A stretch of DNA of 64,000 nt from Symsagittifera roscoffensis (taxonomy: Eukaryota; Xenacoelomorpha; Acoela; Convolutidae). Position numbers and translations under genes: made by a program. Under the pieces are notes generated by a model. It had not been told where the DNA came from. It searched no databases and was given only the letters and a program-made list of their open reading frames with translations. The stretch lies in contig NC_087063.1 in NCBI RefSeq assembly GCF_963678635.1, forward strand, positions 37,712,759-37,776,758, in the 5' to 3' direction. The number at the start of each line of letters is the position of its first letter. Position 1 is the first letter of the stretch. Of this stretch, positions 53,601 to 64,000 are shown piece by piece.

Positions 53601-55500
53601 ATTTCGTTGAAAATTTGAAACCTACATTGAATTTGGATAGCAGGCATAAACTTTGCTTAACATGATACAATTAGTCGAAATAGAAAAACTCACAGGAAAA
53701 ACAACAGTAGAAAAACCACACAACAAAAAATTTCGTTCTGGCAAAAGTCGAAACATCATTACGGTTAGAGTGTAAAATTGCAGTCAACAGTGACTCTTAT
53801 ACAAACAAATTAAAACTTTGAACCTTTTTCTAAGTACTAAACAGAACATTTTTCACTCTCTCTGAGGTGCCAAAACAATCAAAAGGAAATCAATCTACCA
53901 GGTATTCTTACATTCAAACCTATACCATACATATCATGGATTAAAAGTAATACACAATTAAAAACATATAAACAAAAAACCAAAACGCAACAAATTATTT
54001 CCACTAAAACAACAAAAGTACCTAATTGATTCAATGAAATTGGCAGGTACTCTCAAATTATGTTCAAAACTTAATTTTGTTAAGACATTTGATTTACGAG
54101 ACCCATTGATCAATATACTTCTATCAAAGAACGAATTTCAAATTAATTTTTTACCCTGCACAATAAAATTAACACATCAATTCTCCAAAAAATTTGAAAT
54201 CCTGACCCTGTCACCAGACAACTGGACTGTTGGTACAAATACATAACGAAAAACTCAAAGCCGAGATCACAATTTTAGGGAAACAAAGCCTTACTTCAAT
54301 ACTTCTGAAAATTTAACAATATCACGACAAATGAAAAAAATTTATATCTCAGAATACCATTACCCAGTTATGAAAGAACCCTGTCTACCATTAAGTTTAA
54401 TATTAAGAGCTCTTCATACATCACCTTCTTCAAATACGAAAGGACCTACAGGATCAGAAAAAAAACACATTGCAGTCTCATCCAAATTACTTCTCCATCC
54501 CAATTGTACCAGCTTGGTTAAACACACTTTGTAACGACTGTATTATATGTCAATTAAACAAACCCTTTCCAGCAAGTTTATGTTTTCATCATTGAAGCTG
54601 ATTCGTTACGCAATATCCAATAGGCCATATAAAATTCATATATAAGGGTAAAACTTGACGCATGTGAATTTGCACTCAACCCTGTACCCCAAATTATCGC
54701 TTTTTATGCATAACAACAATCTATAAACACTGGATAGCAAAACTTGGACTACCCAAATCCTTGATACAGATAATGGACCAGCATTCAAAAACAATGAATT
54801 AATTACATTAGGTCACTTTTATAACATCAAACAGAAACCTAGAAGGTCACAAGCTTCATGGACAACTGGACTAGTTGAAGCTACAAACCGCTCACTACAA
54901 GAATACCTGCAATCTATTATAAATGGAAACGACCAAAATTACCTTAAATGGTCAACAGACGTAAAAGTTTTCCCTTTTTTTTATAATTTCCTGATCACAA
55001 CAACAATAGGACTATCACCGTTTGAAACGGTTTTGAATTAAGAACAACGCCAACCCATAATGTTCACAATCAATTCGACAAAAAATGCACAATGATGTTA
55101 TCAACCTACTAAAGTTTCATTTTGCTACAACCTACCACTTCACACACATCATGATGATAAATTTCACCATCCAAAAAATTTGAAATTAGGCTCTTGAACC
55201 CAGACAGAATGGATTTTAAACAGAGATAAAACTCCCAATGAAATTTATCAGAAAATTGCGAAGAAAATGTTGCAAAAACATATTATCTAATCTCAAACAA
55301 ATTAACGTTTTACGCCAGCATTAGACCTTAAGTAAGGAGATTTGATCATTCAAGATAAAATTCATAAGCCAAAACAAAAAAAATTTGAAAAACGCCAATC
55401 ATGTCGACTTAGAAATCAACAAAAGAAGATTTCAAGTTTTTAACCCACAATCTACAATAATAAAGAAAATAGAATTCCAGCAACCCTCTGGTTAATTAAA
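50680..55500 (+). pseudogene. Gag-pol remnant
   Basis: Collinear with the intact polyprotein but broken throughout. The protease-to-RT linker is readable at 51,663-52,102 (FEQIFHMTDFKHNFVRIPFI). RT pieces are at about 52,780-53,150, with AYSDDVFMQS near 52,940, where the YLDD box has become YSDD. RNase H pieces are at about 53,320-53,660. An integrase core at about 54,690-55,040 keeps DNGPAF and the catalytic-Glu motif GLVEATNRS. Numerous stops make it non-functional. Confidence 0.75.
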
Positions 55501-56470
55501 ATTATCAATAACGTTTTCAATGAGTTTTTTACTTCATTATTCAGCAAAAAGTTTCAACACGTATATCGATTCTCTCTCTCTCTCTCTCTCTATCAAAATA
55601 ACTAGTTCCAAATTAGCCACTCAAATCACTTCATTTCGTGTCAATTTTTTCTCAAACACTGCCGTTAATAATGGCCGACATAACTCCAATTTGAACTTGA
55701 TCTTATACTGCAACAAAAAACCTAGGTCATAAATAAACAATTACCGAAAAGTTCACATGTTAAAAAACATCGTAGAAAGATGCAATGCTCTTCTTTCAAT
55801 CATTAAAAAAATCAACAGTAGTGTCTCAATTTATACCATGAAAATCAACAAAATGAAAAATTAAATTAGCTTAAAAAGTCAACCTGATCACTTAGCCTAA
55901 AGCCTTTCTTCCTCCCAAAGTTCCCTAATCAATCCACAAATTATAACAAGAATCAGAAAACTTATAATTAAACACCCAGACTTTCCTTCACCAAAGATTC
56001 TTCTTACCCAACCCACATGTCAAAAACCAAAAAATATTTCGAACCAACTTGTTACAACTTCCAAAAGTTAAAAACATAATTCCATAACGCAAATAACTTT
56101 TCCAATAATTCTTTCAATCTTAAGACAATTATTTCAAACTTTCTCTCACATTTTCTACAATTTTTACACCTTGTGATTTTTCAAAACTGACATTTTAGAA
56201 TTTCTATTACTTTATCTGAACTGTTTTGTTTCTCTCCAAAACTATCGACCACCTATTCAGGTACGATAGTGAACAAAGTTTAGTTTCTAAAAAGTACGAA
56301 GCTTTCTAAGCAGGAAAAATTTTTCCTTTTTTTCATAATTTTTCTCATTTTGATAGCTTCCCTAATTTTGACACTTTGAAAATGTATAGAGAAAGCATTC
56401 ATTGCTTTTGTACTAGCAATTACTTTGATCATAAAAATCGTTGAAGAAAATTATCAGAACCAAAAACTAA
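55501..56470 (+). pseudogene. Region of the small membrane-protein cistrons
   Basis: ATGCTCTTCTTTC near 55,784 matches the start of the 76-aa ORF. The end of the 62-aa homologue is readable at 56,386-56,470 (AFIAFVLAITLIIKIVEENY). Between them the frames are lost. The 70-codon frame at 55,520 includes a (TC)n run and is not part of this. Confidence 0.55.
55570..55592 (+). repeat. (TC)n microsatellite
   Basis: About ten uninterrupted TC dinucleotides. Confidence 0.8.
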
Positions 56471-56481
56471 AGTAATGTATT

Positions 56482-57325
56482 ATGAAAAATAATCAGTATT
56501 TTTCAAAAATTGCTAATAAAGCCCTATCAAAATTTTCCCACCTACCAACCCACCCCAAGACTTCTAAACACACATATATCTAGTCGAACAAATCATCGTC
56601 AACCATTTACTCGTGTGTCATATGTACAAACTCCATACACTTTTGAAGAAAGACACGTATCCTTATCAGAACCACTAACCCCAGCACATCATTACGCAAC
56701 CCTCAGCCAACCATATTAGGAACGATTATATAATATGCTCCTGACTACAGCAAGACCCTAACGTGACAAAACATTTAAGTGAAATCGAAAATCAAGCAAT
56801 TTTAATTGACAGACAAAATTGTTCAACCCCGAGGCAATAGAAATCTAACGACACCAAGAGTTCAATTTAATATAACCTCATCCCCAACAACAGCCCCTCT
56901 AGTTCTTTCTCATCGTACGATACAAAGTACCGCTTCCCACCAATACACTTCACATCTCAAAAAAAAAACTTAGGTTCAAAATCTACTACTTAACAATTTC
57001 GTCAAAATAACTTTAAACCATCCAATTCATTCCAAAAAAAAATCCCACATTGGATGACACAAACAAGTTCCCAAGTCGAAACCAATCTTGTAAAAGAACC
57101 AACAGAAATTTCTCCGGATATCTCACCTCGTCATTACCAGAAACACTTTCCCTTCCTTCAACACCTTCAGTCACAGGTCGAACAGCATCAATTTCATTCA
57201 CCACAATCTTTGCAATCAAACTAAAACGACATATAAAGTGAACTACAAGGCACAATCAACCCTTTGCGCTTAGATTGGAGCTCAATTGTAGAGCCCCCTA
57301 TTTTTTGGCCAAAAAACCTACAGTA
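56482..57325 (+). pseudogene. Remnant of the 377-codon ORF, with an ATG
   Basis: The ATG at 56,482 opens a frame aligned with the ATG-less ORF of the complete element (SKIANKALS against SKIATQQSQ). Further islands are TPYTFEERHVSLSEPLTP at about 56,635, SSLPETLSLPSTPS at about 57,146 and INPLRLDWSSIVEPPIFW at about 57,258. Stops and shifts separate them. Confidence 0.7.
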
Positions 57326-57439
57326 GTTAACTCCGTAATTGGGCATTGAACCGCCTACAATATAGACATTAAGACATTCAAAAATTCGATCGAATACTGG
57401 TCGAATACGATACTTGATATGGCCGATACAAGTCAAAAT

Positions 57440-58720
57440 CGGCAAGACGAAAAATCTTACATCCCGCTAACGTTTTATAAAAATCATGGGATTAATGGAG
57501 GAACATTTCTTCCAGAAAACCAGTATGGTACTAGACTACATGACTTTTTACTAATGAATAACACATTTTTTGGCCCACTGTGACATTCACCTCGACATGA
57601 AACTAGACTACACTATAAGCAGAACTTTTCGAGAAAAATCTATTTCAGAACTCAAAATACTACATAATTCATGTGAACTAGAACGAACACAATCCCAACA
57701 ATCTCTTGCTTTAGCAGCACTCAAAATATCCTTTGCAGGATACCTCATATCAAACAACCGCTCTTATTTCATTGATTACGAAGGAAATATCCTGGTATTA
57801 CACTTGTACTAAAAGATCTCATAACTCTATGTATTTGAAGATTAGTGATGCTAACAACGCAGACCTACTTTCTATGAAACAAAGTACATTTTCTAGACAC
57901 ATTACCCCTCCGCATATTTTTTTGGGATACAGCTGTCCCATGTGGAACTGAAAACAGCAATATTTTTTTACATCTTAGCCCAAACAAAGATGAAAAGTTT
58001 CTTCTCACTCTAAGAAGTTCTCACCTGAAAGCATGCGCAAAGTCGCTCGGAACCCAAATATACATTTACAGCACTTAAGCATATACTCGAAATCAGTTGT
58101 ACAACATCACTTTCGTAGATAACAGTTTCAAGAACTCCTCACTAAACTGGAGACAATCCAAAAAAAATCACATGGTCAAAACCTCCGCAAACTAGCTGAA
58201 ACAGTAGGTTTCTCAGATATCTATAGACAATAATACAGTAGAGGTTTTACGGATGTTAGAAACTATATATAAACAATTGAAGAAAAATATCGCCCGCAAG
58301 ATATTTCAACAATTAATATTTTATGTTATTAAAACAACAAAAGGAACCGCTAGCATTTCTAGGATGGCTCTACTAGATCTTACAAAGATTGAATATCATA
58401 TACGCAAGGCTTAACTTCATAAGATTTCCCTTCTCATCACTTAAAAGACTTGAAAACAGATGCGCAATACACAAACAAGTCAGCAGACAAGCTAGCGTAA
58501 CAATAATTTTTTTTACAGGATTGTTTGGAGTTTTTTCCACTTCTATTAACAAAATATTCTTGATGCACAAAATAACAAATACAGTAGAAAATTATCCACA
58601 AAATTAAACGCATATGATACTCTACAAGACAATACGAAGACTACACCTACAGCGAAATCACATTTTCACAGTTTACAAAATGTAGAATAGCCGCAAAATT
58701 CACTACACCATTACCTCAGT
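57440..58720 (+). pseudogene. Remnant of the envelope-like gene, C-terminal half
   Basis: Homology starts at about residue 395 of the intact 872-aa protein and runs through the membrane-proximal region. The hydrophobic segment is near 58,395 and the second span near 58,500. The signal peptide and first ~390 residues are absent, so a deletion joins this to the preceding gene. Several frames are broken, so no envelope can be made. Confidence 0.7.
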
Positions 58721-59900
58721 AACTATTCACCAAATCACCCATTCTACCTCAACATCCAAATCATCCATCCCTTCTGTCCATATTGCCCCAACACGTGCAC
58801 AAAGTGTTTTTATGAAACCGAAACATCCCAATAACAAATCACCTTTTCTTATTGAACGCCCATCATCATCCCGACACCTACACCATCACCCACGGCATAT
58901 TAACTCATCCGCTTTTTTGTAGAATAGCTTCCCTTCTTCCTTCAGTACACCTATTACAACGGCGAAAATCCAGCCCAAAAGAGCCCATTTCGTTGATGAA
59001 CAATCCCTACTAGCAAAATAATTAGGGATCTGATTTTATTATTTCACAAATCCATCAAAAGTACCCCAAAGAAGAATCCAGACGGCGCTGAGCTTTGTGA
59101 TTCAGTTATTAACTAATTAACTAACGCACTCCACTTTTAACAATTCACAAACAAAGTCTCAAAACAATTACTTAACCGATTCATTGCAACAAGCGCTTAC
59201 CGATTTTCCATTAATAACTACGATCATACAGTTGTCCGATTATTGGAGGACTCACCATATGATACTGACCTTAATGTGAATGCTCAAATAACCGAAAATT
59301 TTTTCATTAAATCTGAAGGCATCTTTCAACTCGAGAGCACTAATAAAAAAATTGATCACATCATCGACCACGCACTCATAATCACAATAACTCACGAACC
59401 ACTTTCCGGTAAAATTGATCACTTTGCACTAATATTTAATTTTCTAACATCCAAAGAACGAGATATTAACTGTTAACATGGAGTTTTTTTTTCTTTTACA
59501 CACTTATATCTTAGATAAACTTATCCAACGACACTATCTTCACAGGTCACCATCCGGCAACCCTCACCATCGCTTCATGTTGATTAACTTTAAATTTACC
59601 TCACGTTGATTTCTAAACTTCACATATTGCATAAAATCAAAAAAAAATCATGGCATCCTCCGTAACTACTATTCCGTGAGACAAATTAACATCTTTTGCC
59701 CCTTCACTAACCACTTCCCGCTTGAAGACTCCCGCTCTATTATTATCCGCATGAAAATGTCAACCCGTTGAAAATTCTTTTTAGAGAGCATTCATAATTT
59801 TGATTGTATTCATAAACTATACATTTTATTTAAAATTCTAACCACGAGTTTTCCTCTGTCACCGAATATCATCCGCTCGCTTGATTTTCTTTGGCCACTC
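58721..59900 (+). pseudogene. Remnant of the 601-aa accessory ORF
   Basis: The best-kept part is 59,243-59,476 (QITENFFIKS...FNFLTSKERDINC), aligned with the middle of the intact protein. Weaker pieces follow to about 59,900 (HRFMLINFKFTSR, NFTYCIKS-like). Conservation of this region argues for a folded core domain. Confidence 0.65.
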
Positions 59901-60544
59901 TTACGCACTTAAAATGTGATTCGCATGCTCTTTAAGTTTTTATTCACCCTCAGTCATCTTCAAAACTAATTTCTAATGAGGATTTCTTTTTCGGAACCAG
60001 ACCACCCGTAGGGATGAATTTAAAACATCACCAATAGAAATGAATGAAACACCACCATTCCAACACGTGTTTTTCAATTTTTCTTTCCAAATTTCACCAG
60101 TCATTCCTCTAAAAAAACTTAATTCCAAGAAAAATCGAACTCTAATTAAACTTCTATCTTTTTATTCCAACAATGCGTCATAAATAACTTCATTGAAGTA
60201 ATTTAAATTTGTAGCTGTAAACTGATAACAATGTTTGAAATTCACAATACGAAGTAGTAAATTGATAACGCAACAAAAATTTAATGATAAGAAACGTTTT
60301 ATGTGTGCTCTCATTAGTAAAATTTGATTTTCTTCTTTTTCTTCTACATTTCACGCACCTTTTGTACTCAAATTGAACAACTCGTCGCAATAGAATTGTT
60401 TAATAAATGAACTTCTAGTTTTACAAACTAACTGATAACAACTTTAACTTGCTTTCACGCGTTTTCAACTTTTTCCCTTAACCCGATTGGACAGACTTAT
60501 AAATAAGCTTAAGCTTACCAATGCAGCATAATAATACCATAAAA
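59901..60544 (+). other. 3' UTR of the decayed copy, first part
   Basis: No gene recognised. The 66-codon minus frame is unsupported. Confidence 0.4.
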
Positions 60545-61560
60545 CCAACCGCATGTATGAGAAGGTCTCATGGTAGCCGAACCAGGTTTAACCCAGATTG
60601 AAACTGGATAAACTATTCTTTTGAATCTCGCTTGAAAGTTTTATCGAAACCACTTGAAACACAAAAACATCAAAAGAATAACACATCAAAACAATCTGGG
60701 GCTGAACCGAAGAAAAAAAAAAGAGGAAAACACCTGAACACCTGATGAAAAAAACCAAAAGGTTGAATACAAAAATAGATTCTGCTCGAAGAGACTTTAA
60801 AAAACACTCCCACAACTGGCCTAACCCACCAGTTAAAAAAATAATCCTGAGCATGCTCTTCAGCCGGTTTCATCCATCGCGGCAAACCACGCTTACAACA
60901 CACTCCTTATTTTTGACGAGAGTAGTTCCAGGGTGAGCAACTCTTTGAAACGACCGAAATTATTTAAATGTTTTTGCGAAAATAACTAAGAAAAATCATA
61001 ATTCCAATCCAGAGTCGGAAAGTCATGAAGTATCATCTCTCTTTGTTGGTTGTTTCTACTGCTCAAAGAAATCTTTTTAGATTATATATTTATAACAGCA
61101 CTTGGTTAGTGAGATCAGTTTTATAATATAAAAATATGATTTAAAACTGATATAAAGATATAAAATTATTTCTTCGAGCAAAAGAAACAAGCAGCAAAGA
61201 GAGATGAATTTCGATGACTTTCCGACTCTGGATTTGAGTTATGATTTTTCTTAGTTATTTTCGCAAAAGCGTTTAAATAAGTTTGGTCATTTTAAAGAGT
61301 TGCTCATCGTAGAACTACTCTCGTCAAAAATAAGGAGTGTGTTGTAAGCGTGGTTTGGCGCGATGGATGAAACCGGCTGAAGAGCATGCTGGGGATTTTT
61401 TTTTACTGGTGACTTAGGCCAGTTGTGGGAGTGTTTTTTACAGTCTCTTCGAGCAGAGTCTCTTTTTGTATTCAACCTTTTGTTTTTTTTTTCATCAGGT
61501 GTTTTCCTCTTTTTTTTCTTTAGTTGAGCCCCAGATTGTTTTGATTTGGAATAGTAAGTC
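60545..61560. repeat. Inverted duplication of the element 3' UTR
   Basis: Arms of about 400 bp (60,590-61,075 and 61,185-61,560) are reverse complements around a ~110-bp centre. Both match the 24,230-24,650 part of the complete element's 3' UTR (shared GAGCATGCT, TTAGGCCAGT, CCGGYT). Small frames here are artefacts. Confidence 0.75.
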
Positions 61561-61921
61561 TATTGGTTTATTGCCGTAGTCACAACCCTCGCAGGATTTA
61601 AAGTATAAAACCAACATCGCAGCAAAAGTACCTATTGAACGAAAACCAAGGTCATTTCGATGATGAACTCAATACGAATTTTAGTCACAAGGGGCTTCAA
61701 ACCGGTTAATCAAACCCTATCTCGCTATTCGATGAATAGCTGAAAAGGTGTTTAGTCTCGCCCTCCTAAAGGAAATCGACACATCACTGTATAATTTGCC
61801 AACCTTGACACGATCCTTCAACTCAAGCATGATGCACGAAAACAACTTCTGGAAAACGAGCAACTGTACTCCTTCTCTCTCCATGAAGACAACTACTCCA
61901 CAAAACGAGCAACTGTTTCTT
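61561..61921 (+). other. Unassigned stretch before the foldback element
   Basis: The 67-codon frame 61,748-61,951 (KEIDTSLYNLPTLTRSFNS) reads protein-like for about 50 codons and then enters the repeat. It is not recognised. Confidence 0.3.
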
Positions 61922-62146
61922 TCCCGAGTCGAGATTTTTCACCTAATTTGAAGCAAGATTTGAGCGGTTTGAGCGGTTTTTTTAGACAATTACGCTCAAA
62001 ATCTTGCTTCAAAAGGAGCGGTTTGAGCGGTTTTTGAACGGTTTATCTAAAAAAACCGCTCAAAAACCGCGCAAGATTTGAACGGTTTTGAGCGGTTTAT
62101 CTAAAAAAACCGCTCAAAAACCGCGCAAGATTTAATAATAAAAAGT

Positions 62147-62219
62147 CGACCACGGAGGGATTCGAACCCGCAATCTTCTGATTCGAAGTCAGACGCCTTA
62201 TCCGTTAGTCTATGCTGAC
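62147..62219 (-). tRNA. tRNA-Arg (TCG)-like sequence, probably a pseudogene
   Basis: 73 nt. The anticodon stem TCTGA/TCAGA encloses loop CTTCGAA with anticodon TCG (plus 62,184-62,186). The T arm has TTCGAAT and a B-box match GGTTCGAATCC. The D arm keeps GGATAAGGC. A TTTTT terminator follows within 3 nt. The 3' acceptor strand (CGTGGTC, then G) fits tRNA-Arg. The 5' strand (GTCAGCA) pairs at only about four of seven positions, and the T stem has one mismatch. It is therefore either a decayed tRNA gene or a tRNA-derived module inside the foldback element. Confidence 0.65.
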
Positions 62220-62365
62220 TTGCTGGAAGCTTCATATTCGCTGTATTTGTTCTACTGAATATGTTCAATGTTTTAGACATACACAACAAATATACTGTCA
62301 GGATTTTTATTGTCAGTCTGTACAAAATAACAAAAATAATCGATTATAAGATCGCACACCAACCC

Positions 62366-62615
62366 ACCCCCCCCCCCCCCACCTCTTACTGGAGTTGATG
62401 TCCCCCCTCACCTCTTACTAGAGTTGATGTCCCTTACTAGAGTTAGATGTACGTTGAGGGGGGGAGGGTACGTTGAGGGGGGGTACGTTGGGGGGGGGGG
62501 GGTACGTTGGTGGGGGGGTTTGTTGGATGTTGGATACGTTGAGGGGGAACGTTGGGAGGGGGGGGGGTGAGTACGTTGGCGGGGGGGGGGGGGTAAGTTG
62601 GGGCGGGGGGAGTCT
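62366..62615 (+). repeat. G-rich minisatellite (GTACGTTGGGGGG)
   Basis: C-run then G-runs of 5-13 bases spaced by GTACGTTG. Predicted to form G-quadruplexes. Gly-rich frames across it are artefacts. Confidence 0.75.
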
Positions 62616-62985
62616 GGGACCTCGACCCAGGAAGACCGCTCAAAAACCGCTCAAAAACCGCTCAAATCTTGCTTGAAAAACCGTTCAAAAATCACCGCAA
62701 GAAATGAGCGGTTTTTGAGCGGTTTTTTAAGCAAGATTTGAGCGGTTTGAGCGGTTTTTCCAAAAAAAAAACGCCCAAACCGCCCAAACCGCTCAAACCG
62801 CTCAAATCTTGCTGGAAAACCGCTCAAACCGCTCAAATTTTGAGCGGTTTTTGAGCGGGATCTCGACCCGGGTTCTCTTCCTTCGCTTCGAAAACAAATT
62901 TCGCCTTAGGATCAAAAAATTTTTCTATCCATCTTGACAAGAACAAACTTAAAAATTAAAAAAAACTCTCTAAACCCCGGATGGG

Positions 62986-63377
62986 CGGAACCAGTTCAAA
63001 ACAAGTATTTATTTTTTCATATTTTATTCATAATGAACTATCTCTATAAAATACTTAGAACTAACCAATCATGATCCATAACTAACACTTACCATAATTT
63101 TTAAGGCTGAAACTCTTTATACTTTCAATCAGAACAGAAAAAATTTAACTTAGCAAACAGTTGCTCTTCCTCAGAACAGTTCTTGATACCAAGTTTAGCA
63201 AACACCAGTAAACACTAGATCTATTGAGAATAGGAGATATAAGAGTAAGATTAAGATTGGTATTAGACTAAGAAGTTGCACGAATCTATCCGGCGGAAAA
63301 TCAGATACCGTGGCAAACAGACGGTGTACCTTATCTGAAATTACTCTATGAGTGAGCCACCCCGGACAAAAATTTCA
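62986..63377 (+). repeat. 3' LTR of the decayed copy
   Basis: Begins CGGAACCAGTTCAAAAC (TG changed to CG) after the conserved CCCGGATGGG border. Contains AAGTTGCACGAATCTATCC, GACGGTGTACC and CTCTATGAGTGAGCCAC. The last bases are approximate. Confidence 0.8.
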
Positions 63378-64000
63378 ATTCCAGAATAAAAATAAAACAT
63401 ACAAAAAGCAGGAAGCTAAATGAGGGGGAAATTTCAGCCATTCTTGCCATGCGCTCAGTACATGCATCATTGTGAATACTTTTGTGTGTCTTTAAAAACG
63501 CCAAAAAATAATAGAGTTGCATTGATTCCAAAAAGGAACGTTTTTTCAAACAGAAAGTCGCAGGTCTTTTTGATTTAGAGCTGAATTTACAAAGGTCATG
63601 AGCACGCTTAGGTGAGTGTATCGGTGTTTGTGTCCTCTGTACCAATCTGCTGAATCATAAATTGATTTCTCTTGGGTCGTACTCGAGGTTGCGCAAGATA
63701 TCTGCTGAACTTTGTCTATTGTTGTAGTCACTAAAAAAGCAACAAAACTCAAGCTTTCAAGCGAAAACTGTCGTTCGAATCAAATAACAGGTGGCATCGG
63801 CGAAAATTTAAATTTGTACGAGATGGAACTTACCGTAGTTTTTTTCAAAGTTATATGTATTAAGCAACCAGGGTTAATTAAACTAGTAATCCCACAATAT
63901 ATATATTTGTTGCAGATTCGGTTGCGGATTCTTTTTGATCAACGAGCGAATATAGGTAGTTGTTCCGGATTCCGCAAGTGTAAGCGTATACCGCAAATGT
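63378..64000. other. Right flank, no gene recognised
   Basis: The minus-strand frames at 63,346-63,752 have no signature. The final 60 bp carry the GGATTCCGCAAGTGTAAG repeat also seen at 21.2-22.3 kb. Confidence 0.45.

Larger units (their letters stand above)
61922..62872. mobile_element. GAGCGG foldback element carrying a tRNA-Arg-like sequence
   Basis: The ends are CCCGAGTCGAGATTTTTCACC (left) and GAGCGGGATCTCGACCCGGG (right), the inverted orientation of the copy at 15,664-16,736. Subterminal GAGCGGTTTTT arrays lie at 61,955-62,130 and 62,636-62,860. The centre differs from the other copies. It holds a tRNA-Arg-like sequence (62,147-62,219) and a G-rich minisatellite (62,366-62,615). Confidence 0.7.
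47569..63377 (+). mobile_element. Decayed plus-strand relative of the large element
   Basis: The 5' LTR is at 47,569-47,983, PBS at 47,986 and 3' LTR at 62,986-63,377, giving 15.8 kb. Between them, in order, are broken homologues of the 155-aa, 323-aa, gag-pol, 76-aa, 62-aa, 377-codon, envelope-like and 601-aa genes, then the 3' UTR. Every gene carries stops, frameshifts or deletions. A GAGCGG foldback element (61,922-62,872) and an inverted 3' UTR duplicate lie in the 3' part. Its value is comparative: it confirms which frames of the complete element are real. Confidence 0.85.

Noticed and set aside
62101-62325. 74-codon minus-strand ORF
   Set aside because: It spans the tRNA-Arg-like sequence, a common source of false peptides.
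62443-62676. Gly- and Pro-rich ORFs
   Set aside because: They come from the G-rich minisatellite.

Overview
The window is eukaryotic, AT-rich and dominated by repeats. It carries three exons of one recognisable host gene, on the minus strand at 12,786-15,559, encoding an EML-family microtubule-associated WD40 protein. Everything else that can be identified is mobile or repetitive DNA, including several nested generations of transposable elements. The animal-type EML gene, Polinton capsid and protease remnants, env-bearing Ty3/Gypsy elements and palindromic satellite point to a small invertebrate. The style would fit a monogonont rotifer, but the sequence does not prove this.

Layout. 1-4,140: AT-rich DNA with two inverted-repeat elements and no gene. 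4,141-11,894: a decayed LTR retrotransposon with 334-bp LTRs and a gag pseudogene. 12.1-16.7 kb: the EML exons, with introns and flanks invaded by foldback elements and LTR scraps. 16.7-18.1 kb: broken Polinton/Maverick genes (major capsid protein, then adenain-like protease). 18.1-23.2 kb: no recognised gene, only short tandem repeats and degenerate coding-like sequence.

23,213-42,126 (minus strand): an 18.9-kb Ty3/Gypsy-type element with two 408-bp LTRs that look identical. In element order it holds LTR, PBS, a 1.2-kb leader, a basic 155-aa ORF, a 323-aa ORF, a 2,358-aa gag-protease-RT-RNaseH-integrase ORF, a dense run of six cistrons (about 50, 76, 62, 377, 872 and 601 codons), a 1.6-kb 3' UTR and the LTR. 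The 872-aa product is an envelope-like glycoprotein. The cistrons join by ATGA overlaps, one TAAATG junction and short overlaps, like a compact polycistronic RNA. Two of them lack any ATG.

42,127-42,326 is a 200-N gap. 42,327-46,620 is a palindromic satellite of about 145-bp units, abutting the PBS/LTR end of another minus-strand copy (46,701-47,065). 47,569-63,377 (plus strand) is an old, broken relative of the large element. It keeps the same gene order, which shows that the accessory ORFs belong to the family and are not chance reading frames. A GAGCGG foldback element containing a tRNA-Arg-like sequence sits inside its 3' part.

The large element most likely makes Gag/Pol from the genomic RNA, with the upstream 155- and 323-aa products as extra Gag-region proteins. 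Envelope and accessory proteins probably come from a spliced RNA read through stop-start junctions. That translation scheme is inferred from ORF geometry only.
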